A stretch of 64,000 nt of DNA from Blepharisma stoltei. Lineage: Eukaryota; Ciliophora; Heterotrichea; Heterotrichida; Blepharismidae. The notes below the pieces were generated by a model. It was not told the DNA's origin. It made no database searches and was given only the letters and a program-made list of their open reading frames with translations. A program made the translations under genes and the position numbers. Below, piece by piece: positions 34,738 to 44,200 of the stretch (within the stretch, counting starts at the first letter, position 1; every line of letters starts with the position of its first letter). The stretch covers positions 1,225,622 to 1,289,621 of the forward strand of contig CAJZBQ010000056.1 of assembly GCA_914767885.1 (NCBI GenBank), read 5' to 3'.

Positions 34738-34890
34738 GCCTATATTGCTTATATAGGCTGATGAACCAAAATTTTCTCCAACGTTTGAAGAAAATTTCCT
34801 CATGGTGGATTCTCTATATTTTCACGTGTGAAAGTTTTCTCGAAATGTTGGAAAAAATTTTAACATGCCAGCCTAGTTAAGCAATTTAGG
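34738..34890. repeat. Imperfect palindrome, about 153 bp
   Basis: Arms of about 60 bp: GCCTATATTGCTTATATAGG (34738) against CCTAGTTAAGCAATTTAGGC (34871-34890), with matching ATTTTCTCCAACG / TGTTGGAAAAAAT inside. Intergenic; degenerate fold-back element or structured RNA. Confidence 0.6.
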
Positions 34891-34929
34891 CAACGCATAA
34901 TAGTAATTTTAGAATTTTAAGTTTACTTT

Positions 34930-35075
34930 TGTGATGATTGCTTCGGCTGTCAAAATCAGAACGCCCAAAGCCGAAAATTCATCTGATCAAAGCTGTGTGG
35001 GGCCAGGTGCACAGCGGATGGGATATTCAAGAGTAGTAGTGGAAGCCACTCGTGAAGGAAGGGGAGTTATCTTAT
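34930..35075. other. GC-richer intergenic island
   Basis: About 145 bp of near-50% GC in an AT-rich gap (AGCTGTGTGGGGCCAGGTGC ...). Could be a partial SINE-like copy or a non-coding RNA; no family recognised. The remainder of 34660-35442 shows nothing else. Confidence 0.35.
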
Positions 35076-35442
35076 AGTATTTTTATAAATATGTAATATT
35101 ATTTAGAGCCTGAAGTCGGTCTATAATTATCTTTATTAATTTTATGCTTTTCAGTTAAAATATTTGTAAAATTTTTTGGGATTTAAATAATTACATCTAA
35201 TGCAATATGTTCTATAAATATCGATTTTTGATTTATATAATTCTTTGTATCTCATTTCATTTAAATAATTTAATTCTTACATAATGTATCGCAGTTTTAG
35301 CTATCCTTTTAATATACTTCAATTGCTTCAAAAGTATTTTTGTGAATTATGATATTTAAATATATGAACATAAATAACCAAATAATTGTCCAAGCTGTCT
35401 GCTTCTATATTTAATCATTAAGTTTGTTAAGAGTAATAACAT

Positions 35443-35525
35443 GGCTGTTTGCCCGAGGGGTTAAGGGGGCAGACTCAAGATCTGCTGGATGAAAGTCCGC
35501 ATGGGTTCAAATCCCATAGCAGCCA
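35443..35525 (+). tRNA. tRNA-Leu (anticodon CAA)
   Basis: 83-nt cloverleaf. Acceptor GGCTGTT pairs with AGCAGCC, anticodon stem GCAGA/TCTGC encloses loop CTCAAGA (CAA, reads UUG), long type-II variable arm as in Leu, T arm ATGGG-TTCAAAT-CCCAT, discriminator A. No intron; a T-rich stretch follows, consistent with Pol III termination. Confidence 0.93.
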
Positions 35526-35561
35526 TCTTTTGTTTTTAATAAAATTTTATTATTTATTAGT

Positions 35562-36126
35562 CTAAACATCTAAAAAATTAAATATTCATCTGACCTCCTT
35601 ATTCTTAATAATAAATAAAGTTTCTAATATATCATTTTGAAATTCAACATATTTAATATTTCCATAATATTTTAATGCAAGATTCGATAGAAGATCAAGC
35701 CATTTTAGACTTTTCAATCTAAATAAATCAAAAATAACAGTCTTAGCGTCTTCCAAAGTCGATACCTCCTCAACTTTTTGACTAAAGCCAACATGCTTTC
35801 TCAGTCATTATTTGGAATAGTGGTGTTCTCTAGGAGCAGAGCTTGCACTGTTATCCCCAAGGGTGCCAAATAGTTAGGGAGAAGCCATATTACACGCTAT
35901 TGGTGTTATGGAGTTGAAGGTGAGCCCGTTACCACCTTTGGGAGAGGTGACACCCAGGAAAAAAACCACCTCTTCTGGAAGGGAAAATCTGTGACCCAAA
36001 AACCAAAATTCCACCATCCGATAAGCAAGAATTTAGAATTAAAGGGCCTGAACCTTGGTATAGACTTTTGCGAATAAAACCGGAGCATCATCGCCAAAGA
36101 CATAATTATTCGCCACAACCATATTA
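35562..36126 (-). CDS. Unknown protein split by an IES
   Basis: C-terminal exon reads KVEEVSTLEDAKTVIFDLFR LKSLKWLDLLSNLALKYYGN and ends DV-TAG at 35562, with UGA=Trp in VRWIFN. Joining TA 35783 with TA 36059 links it to VANNYVFGDDAPVLFAKVY. Open frame continues upstream of the Met at 36124-36126 into the start of the peroxiredoxin gene on the other strand, so the N-terminus is uncertain. Helical; some resemblance to cyclin-fold proteins, not enough to name. Confidence 0.5.
35783..36058. mobile_element. IES (276 bp) carrying GC-rich repeat copy 7
   Basis: In-phase TAs at 35783 and 36059. The interior is GC-rich (e.g. GTTACCACCTTTGGGAGAGG) like the SINE-like family, although I did not find the conserved CCATTTTAT end. 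Confidence 0.55.
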
Positions 36127-36223
36127 ATTATCAATCCAAATAAAGAAAACCTATCTCTATTATGCAAAATATCGCAACTATCTAAATAATAATTTTCAAG
36201 ATATTTATAATTGCTTAAATAAA

Positions 36224-36839
36224 ATGTTAGCAAAAGCTCTGAAAAGATATCTGCTGGTCGGCGATCGAATTCCAAATCTAACTCTGCAAATTGTGTATCA
36301 AGACAAAGTCTACTCAATGCCTATGGCTGATATCTTTTCAAATAAAAGAAACTTAATAATTGGACATCCAGGAGCATTTACTCATTTCAGCACATATGAG
36401 CAGCTTCCTGAGTATCAAAATTATTTGTCAAAATTCAAAGCACTAGGTATCGAAAACATTTTTTCACTAATTTACCTTTGATAAAATAATAAAAAATGCT
36501 ATAATAATTTACAATTGTGTTATAAAATCCTTTAGAAATGGAGTAAGCATTAATGATCACTTCGTATTAAAGAAATATTCAGAAAAATATAACATAGGAA
36601 TCCCAATGATCTCAGATTTCAAAGGCGATTTTGTAAAGAATCTAGACTTAGCTTTATCTGAAGAAGAATTTTTTACAGCCACTTGCAGAAGAACAGCAAT
36701 TATAATAGACGATATGGTAATATTAGGAGTATCTGCTGAAGATGACGTCCAATATACATCAAAAACCAAGCCTGAAACTATTGAAAAAATGCTGATTGAC
36801 ATTTATGAGCAGCCTGAGCTCGCTAAGAAACCAATATAA
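36224..36839 (+). CDS. Peroxiredoxin-5-like protein lacking the peroxidatic Cys
   Basis: Thioredoxin-fold Prx5/AhpC-type sequence: VGDRIPNLTLQIV, NLIIGHPGAFTHFSTYEQLP, FSLSINDHFVLKKYSEKY, then TATCRRTAIIIDD. In active members the loop is PGAFTPxC with the attacking Cys; here that position is Ser (THFST). The following Arg-containing strand (CRRTAII) and a possible Cys remain. A 76-bp IES (36468-36543) is removed to give 180 codons. Expected peroxidase activity is doubtful; a chaperone or regulatory role is inference. Confidence 0.85.
36468..36543. other. IES (76 bp) in peroxiredoxin-like gene
   Basis: In-phase TAs at 36468 and 36544; removal joins NIFSL to SINDHFV, matching the family's conserved SVND region. 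Confidence 0.88.
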
Positions 36840-36952
36840 AAATAATAATTACCTTTATTCTCCTATTTCAGCATAAGATTAGTTTCAGCTTGCTTAAATA
36901 AGATGATATTCATTTTTTGATGTAAATTTAATCAAAATCTTAACATTTATCT

Positions 36953-37417
36953 TACTCTCCTCTCTAGAGTGAATGACATTTTTTTGAAAACTCATGGGGG
37001 TTGACTTTTTAACTTGATTTTGATTGGAAAATGAGCTTTATTTTAAAGTATTTCTTATGATTTTATCTTTTCTGCTCAGGCTAAAAGGGTCAAACAAGTC
37101 AAAACACTTTTGGCTGAAATTTCAGACATATTTGACTAGCCAGGAATTATTGAAAACAACAATAAAATGATTGGCAACTAAATCTCCCTTTAAATTGAAA
37201 CAAAATATAGGTAATAATCTAAGGATATTTTGTTTCAATTTAAAGAGGGAATAAGAAATTGACTCTTTGAAATTTAATTCATATTGGCTTAGAATGTACT
37301 GATTAAAATTTAATAGAATAATCAAGAGATTTCATTATATATTTATTTTTCACAGAGGATTAACTTTAAAAAAATAGAGATTTTTTAATGTTTTTACTCA
37401 CTCATAGAGGGTGTAGT
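36953..37417. mobile_element. Decayed family-A MITE with nested family-D element
   Basis: Worn ends ACTCTCCTCTCTAGAGTGAA and TCACTCATAGAGGGTGTAG enclose AT-rich sequence into which a family-D element (37179-37251) has inserted. Intergenic. Confidence 0.65.
37179..37251. mobile_element. Compact family-D MITE (73 bp)
   Basis: TA-bounded inverted repeat TCCCTTTAAATTGAAACAAA / TTTGTTTCAATTTAAAGAGG with almost no interior. Confidence 0.75.
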
Positions 37418-37455
37418 TAGAAGAATCTATCTCTTAAATTAATGGCTATATAAAA

Positions 37456-38383
37456 ATGCTATCCAAGGCCGTTCAGGCTATTCGAAAATTTTCAGCGCAG
37501 CCTTACAACCCTATGAAGTATCTCCAAAGCTACATTCCCACTAAAATGCCTACAAAAGAAGAAATCGAAGAAGGAGTGAAGACAGCCCATGAAAATGCAG
37601 GCATGCTCGTGCACAACGTTCGTCACATCAATCCATTGCGTCAATCAGGTCCTATTCCTGCTTTTGATGGTCCTTTTTCGATGGAAGATATTTTATTCTT
37701 TTTTAATATAAAATAGTCATTATAAAAAATTCTATTATATTTATGCCTATTTTTCATAAAAAAATATACAAAATTCCTATCAAGAATACTTCAAGATAAA
37801 CGACATTTGCTACCCTTCAACTGATGCTGAAGAAATCATGAGACGCGTCCCAGGAGTGACCAGAGAAGAGGCTGAATATATAAGGTCTCTTGGTTTCACA
37901 CCTGATGACGAAGTAGAACTCGCCTATTGGTACAAGACTATTGGCTTTGACATTTATTACCCTCTTAATAATACTTATGTAGCAAGACAAGTCTTGACCA
38001 ACTCAAAAGGCGAAAAAGTAGAAGTTATGTGGCCGTATATGGCTTGGGAAGACTGCAATGAACTGTCAGTCGACACCGCACTACAAGATATGCCTTATTA
38101 TACAATTAGACATTGGGAAGCTTACTCTGGTGATGAATGGTATAAGTATGTAAACAACCAAGATTTGGGTGTCCCTGATACCTGGTTTGAATATGATAAA
38201 AATACCAGATATTTGCTGCAGATGGTACAAGATCAGCTGGAAGAGCTACCTGATAGCAAGAGACCTTGGCCAAGTCCTAAAAACCCACATTGTCGTAGCT
38301 TGTTTACTAATGATCAAGAGAAAAACGCTGAAATGTCTGAAATGGCAAAACCAGACTGGAAGCACCGGTCTCCAGATGAGTAA
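37456..38383 (+). CDS. Putative mitochondrial protein, 287 aa
   Basis: N-terminus MLSKAVQAIRKFSAQPYNPM looks like a mitochondrial presequence (basic amphipathic, Ala/Ser). The body is acidic with many Tyr/Trp (VELAYWYKTIGFDIYYPLNN, WPYMAWEDCNEL) and charged C-terminus. A 64-bp IES (37714-37777) is removed to give 288 codons and FNIKYQEYFKINDICYP. No family recognised; may be a ciliate-specific respiratory-complex subunit (inference). Confidence 0.72.
37714..37777. other. IES (64 bp)
   Basis: In-phase TAs at 37714 and 37778; contains stops; removal restores one frame. Confidence 0.78.
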
Positions 38384-38454
38384 GTCTAACTTAATATTAA
38401 GTTATGAAAAATTATTTTTAATTGATTGGTAAACTGAATGCCGAATTGCTCTAC

Positions 38455-38768
38455 TACTCCCCCGTTAAAATTGGAACAAAAATCCTGTTGAAATTTAAAG
38501 GGGATTAAATTTTTTCTCTATAAAAAATAAAAATAAAACTAAAAAGCCAAATATTTTTGGATTTAATATATTTATGAAGCATAAATTCAAAAATTTACTT
38601 GATTTAGTGCGAGAACTGTTTAAATAATGTTCTACTTGCGCTTTTATAATAATATTTGGTCAGGCCAATTTTATAAAATTTGTATTTTTATCTATAAAAT
38701 TTTATATTGAAAATAGTTTGCTTAAATTATGGAATTTTACCTATATTTTGTTTCAATTTAAAGTGATT
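38455..38768. mobile_element. Family-D MITE (314 bp), intergenic
   Basis: TA-bounded; left CTCCCCCGTTAAAATTGGAA with an inverted partner AATTTAAAGGGGATT about 30 bp in; right TGTTTCAATTTAAAGTGATT. 38769-39186 beyond it shows nothing recognisable. Confidence 0.75.
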
Positions 38769-39186
38769 TAGTCAGTTTATTATAAAAGTCAACAATTGTT
38801 AAATTTATTTTTGTAAATAACAAATATATTGAAGCATGAAAAATTAACATAACGCATAATAATCCGTGTATAATTTTATTTGAAAAATAAAGGTTCTGTT
38901 GAATAATTCATTTATATGGTTGAAACATAAACCCAATTAAAAAAAATTAAATCAATTCCTATTATACTTAAAAATATCAACTCTAATTTGATTATTAAAC
39001 TATCAAAAATTAGGCTGTTTAAATAATCACATTTATAAGCACATTCCAAAACAAATAAATGTCAACCCTATAAGCTGGATTTTCCAATCTCCAGTTATAT
39101 ATATCTCTTTTCACCATAATTTCTAAGTTTTTTCTTATCAGAGCCCTACTACTTTTTTAAGAAAAATTCTTCCACTTTTTTATTCT

Positions 39187-39468
39187 TATCCCTCCGTGAA
39201 TAAAAAAAAATATTTTGCTCTCTCGTTAATTTTATTTTAAAAATTTATACATAAATTTTATAGTAAATTTCCTTTTATAAATCTAAAAATGAAGAGCAAA
39301 GATATTTAAATTTATGTTTTTAATATTCAAGATATTAGCTGGAGATTTAATTATAATAATTATTACTACTTATATATTATATAAAAAATTTTGTGTTGCT
39401 CGCAGAGGCTGAATTTTTCTAAAAAAGAATGACTTCTCCAATGGTTTTGCTCACTCAAAAGGGGAAGT
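39187..39468. mobile_element. Decayed family-A MITE just upstream of the MAK-like kinase
   Basis: Ends CCCTCCGTGAATAAAAA and GTTTTGCTCACTCAAAAGGG with a TA at each side; ends 28 bp before the kinase ATG, so it would lie in the promoter or 5' UTR if retained. Confidence 0.7.
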
Positions 39469-39496
39469 TATAAAATTCAATTTATATAATTATCAA

Positions 39497-41226
39497 ATGG
39501 AAAGGTACAAAATTTTGAAAACTGTTGGCGATGGCACTTTCGGGACTGTCTATAAAGCAGTCAATAAATCAAACGGTGAAGTCGTAGCTATCAAAAAGAT
39601 GAAAAAGAAATTCTACAACTGAGATGAATGTCTCGCCCTTCGAGAAATCAAATCATTGCGAAAACTGTCTCATCAAAATATAATTAAGATGAAAGAAGTG
39701 ATCCGTGTCAACGACGAGCTGCACTTAGTCTTCGACTATTTGGACCAAAATGTATATGAACTCATTAAAGGTAGATCTGATTACCTGCCTGAATCTCAAA
39801 TTCGGTCCATTATGTATCAAACCTTCCTAGGACTGGCTTATATGCATAAACAAGGATTTTTCCACAGAGACCTGAAGCCAGAAAACCTTATGGTCCACCA
39901 AGAGATATGCAAAATCGCTGACTTTGGACTTGCAAGAGAAATTAGGAGCAAGCCGCCGTATACAGATTACGTAAGCACCAGGTGGTATAGAGCGCCAGAA
40001 ATTCTGCTGAGGAGTACAAATTATAATTCTCCTGCTGATATTTTTGCGATGGGATGTATAATGGTTGAGCTTTATAATTTAAGACCTCTAGCTCCAGGTA
40101 ATAACGAAAATGACCAAATGTTTAAATTTTGTACAGCATTAGGAACGCCTTCTCCTTCTGATTGGGCTGAAGGGTATCGTCTCGCTTCACAGATGGGTTA
40201 TCATTTTCCTCAAGCTACTGCAGTTCCATTGAGAACTTTAGTTCCTGGTGCTTGTAGTGAAGCTTTGTCTTTATTAGAACAACTATTAACTTGGAATCCT
40301 CAAAGCAGGCCGACAGCTTCAGACTGTCTCCAACACCCTTATTTCACTAATTACCAGCCAATTTTGTCAGGTCAGCCTACTCCTCAAGCAGAAGACCCAA
40401 CTTCTCGAGGAAATATAGAAAGTAGAGGAAAAGGACTGCCTTCAGCTTTTCGTAGAACTAATTCAAAATGGTCGCAGGGAAGCTCTAGAATTGGTGGGGG
40501 AAGCTCTAAAGGAAAATGAAATATCAAGGCAAATATCCCAGTTGTCGATAAAAAAGATTTTGTGTTACCAAAATTGCCTGAGGTTGCAGAATTATAGCTT
40601 TTTCCTTTAAATTGCCCATTTGGTTAAAGGCTATGAGATATCTATAGGAAATTCTTATATCAAACTTTGGAGTTGCTAAAAGAAATCCTCCTAATAAATA
40701 TATGCCTGAAAATAATGCACAAGGACTGTCAGGGCAACAGCGAGAAGATTTATACCTGCCACCAGTTGTAAACCCAGGGTCTGGAAAAATGCTGCCGTCA
40801 GTTTATGATAGACAGCCACCAAAAGACTTCAGCATATACAATCCTCCCTCAAATTTTGCCTTAGATAGACAGCCGCTACGAGAATTCGGCGAAAAAAATC
40901 CTAACAATAAGCCACGCGATTTTTCAATTGACAGACAAGACTACGATATCTATGGAGTAAAAGGCCAAAATAACTATTCGCATGACAAAAACACGCCAGG
41001 AGAACGATATCCATCTGGAAATGGAGGTTTAGGTCGAGGATTTTTAGACAAACTGCCTAAGTACAACCCTCCAGCATTTCCATATATGAACCAGCCGAAA
41101 AAGCTTCCGCCTGTAGGAGGGCTTTCTGGGATAGGAAGCAATATTATGGGGTCTAAAATGCAGATGCAGCCCAGAGGAATGCAGAAAGCGTCTATGCTGC
41201 CAGCTCTTGGAAGACATCGATATTAG
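39497..41226 (+). CDS. MAK/ICK-type (RCK family) protein kinase
   Basis: CMGC kinase of the group that controls ciliary/flagellar length. Motifs: [38 protein letters not shown], activation loop [13 protein letters not shown] (the TDY of RCK kinases), then a Pro/Gly/Asn-rich C-terminal tail ending LPALGRHRY as in MAK homologues. UGA=Trp at FYNWDE. A 65-bp IES (40593-40657) is removed between kinase tail and C-terminal region to give 555 codons. All catalytic residues are present. Confidence 0.93.
40593..40657. other. IES (65 bp) in MAK-like kinase
   Basis: In-phase TAs at 40593 and 40658; joins KLPEVAEL to [17 protein letters not shown]. Confidence 0.78.
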
Positions 41227-41258
41227 TTTAGTATGTAAATTCATTAAATAATGATTAT

Positions 41259-44200
41259 TTAAGCTCTCTGCTTAATTTGTTGAAGTAAAGGCAGCCAGGC
41301 TGGTTTGCTGTAAACGTCTTCGGATTTTTCTACATGAGAAATTAGCTTGGAATATGCTTGACCATCGGATTCGCCAATGACTGAGCCTAAAAAGGCATCT
41401 GGAGGCCCCAAAATGTCGATAATTCTAACACTGATATCTTTAAGCGCCTGACAAAGATAAAGCTCCGTGTCTCTGATTAGTTTGGCTTGTCCTGGATTTA
41501 AAGCGTATTCCACATAAATGCTCAAACTTTTTTCAATTCTTTCAACCACATATAAATAAAAAATATTTTTCACGGCATTTCCGGTACTTTGGCATTTTTC
41601 ATATAATTTATCTACCATTTTTATCAACTGACTCGCAAAAATGTATTATTTTTGGCTTTAATTTTTCCAATTTTATTTTTCGAGCAAATTTAATTTAATT
41701 TAATATAAATAAGATATTCACAATAAGCCTTAGCTATTTCTTGGATATAATGAACCTGAGAGTTATTCCAGACATCAGTTGCGTCTGTGTAAGCTGTGGA
41801 ATTTTCTCTCAATGCAATAAAGGTCTGATTTATATAGTAATTCACTTTATATTCTAGCAGCTCTATTAGAAGCCTAGGATTTAATAAGGTTTCACGGTCA
41901 TGAAAAGCAGCCTTATACGCTTTTAGGTGCTCGAAGTCAACATCAAGGTACTGCAGATCAGGGTTGGTTATTTTGTTGCCTTTAAATACATGCTGGACTT
42001 GTTTTAGGATAACTTTTCCACATTGCTGAAGCAAAATCATGTTGTCACCTTCCCAAGTTGGGTGACAGTCTTGCTCATTTCTGATATTTCCTAAGGCAGA
42101 GCAAGCAAGAAATCCATGCCCACCACAAGCTTCTCTGCAGTCTTGCAATGCTGCTGTGCCATACATTGTAGAAATACTTTTCATGCAGGAGAGCATGGCG
42201 TGATATTCATTAAGCTCATTGCATTCTGGATCAACGCTTGCTTTAGCCTTAACTGAAGAATAAAGGGCCCAGAGATAGGCATTAAATTTTTCTTATAAAT
42301 TAATTGTTTTTGTTAAAAATATTTATAAATCGCCTGGACATTTTTTTGGGATGGCAAATATTTTGGTACAGGTTGGCAAAAAAAAGCCAAGGTCGTAAAA
42401 ATTTTGGCAAAAGTGGCGAAAAATGGCAAAAAAATGGCAAAGATTTGCGAAAAAATGGCGAATATTTGCGAAAAATGGCAAAAATTCGCGAAAAATGGCA
42501 AAAGACGGCAAAAAAATGTAAAAAATGGCAAAAAATTGTCGAAAATTGGCAAAAAAAAGCTAAGGTGGCGAATATTTTGGCAAAATGGCGAAAATTTTGC
42601 GAAAATGGCAAAAAAATTCCCTCAAAAATTCAGACTGTAAAAATGAAATCAATCTTATAATTGGTGCAGATAAAGCAAAGATATAGCATTACATTGTATG
42701 AGAGTTAAATAGATTATCAAGGAAAAATCTTAATAATAGACGTTAATAGCCTTAACTCTTAGAGGATTTATCAGAATCATTAAAGCAAAAATTGAAAATT
42801 TTGGGGTGGCGAAACTTATTTTTGAGATAATCATGGTAACTATGTATTAAAACGAAAGCTGAAGATGCATTAATTCATTTGATGTAAAATTAAGCATCCA
42901 AATACCATGTTTGCAAAAATATTAACATTTTTGTAAATTTTATAAACATAACTGAAGCATTAAAAAATGCAAGTCTTAAACTGATTAAAAGATATGATAA
43001 AGTGTGCAAAACTATAAGCAGTATAATGCATAGTGCAATATGTGTTTTATCTTTTAATAAAATGCTACAGTTATATACAAATATTATCCTAAAAAATATA
43101 TTAACGATAAAAGAAAGATATGTTTTAAATAATTAAAAAATCAAAGAGAGATTTATTGCTTAAACCTTGCATACAAAATAAACTTTTTTGTCTCTTTTTA
43201 AATATTATTTGCATAATTAGGGAATTTTTGCAAAAAAATTATGAAAAATTTTTATGACCCCAATATTTCAACTACTTGGACATATATATCATTAAGAATT
43301 ATATTTTATTAACCTTTTTATATGCTAAAATATATGGCTTTTGATCACATTTGAACCTTTTCAATGAAACAGTGAGTTTCGTAAGTTGACCGTCATTTCT
43401 CATCCCATCATGATGGTAGCTGCCAGAGAGCATTTTGTATCCACTTCTAGTCTTCACATATGGATTTTTTAATACAGTTGTAAAATGTTGATTTTTATAT
43501 AATATTTCACCAATAAAATCATATTGAGATTCGTTATCTAGTTTAATTGACTTTATATTTTCATATTCAAGAGCGCTCTGTGCTTCATCAATAACAATAA
43601 ATAAATATTTGGGTCATAAAATATTTCTAATGATTGAAGTAGCCTCATTTTTGCATTTTTTGCATGAAGTTGTTGTATATCTTAACCTGTAATCTAAGAA
43701 ATTTTCAAAATCACATCCTCCTGAATAGTCTAAAATTGGTTCTAAAACGACTTCCCTTGACTCTTGAGGACATTTTTTACATACTATGATAGCTTGATAA
43801 CTCACTCTGAAGTCTTCACAATTTTTTAAAATATTAAATAAAGAGCTAAGTGCACCTTTCAAAATCAATAACATCAATAACAGTTGGATGAAATTTAACA
43901 AAATTTGGAATAGGCATAATTAGTATCTTGATTCAAAGCGTTTATTGTATAGCGCTTTCGCGAGGATGGCGCGGAATGGCGCCATCCTCGGGAAAGTCAA
44001 CTAAGAATCCACACGGGAACTGGGAGTTCCACATGTGGATGCCATTTTTGACATGTGGGATCCAAAACTTCCACATGTCAAAATGGCATCCACACGTGGA
44101 ACTCCCAGTTCCCGTGTGGATGCCTTCCTGGCTTTCCCGAGGATGGCGCCATTCCGCGCCATCCTCGGGAAAGCGCTATATCTAATAGATCTGATATGAT

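Noticed and set aside
42300-42660. Long ORFs on both strands (Lys/Asn-rich and Phe-rich)
   Set aside because: They are translations of the GGCGAAAAATGGC array in the MULE terminal repeat, mirrored at 47023-47459.
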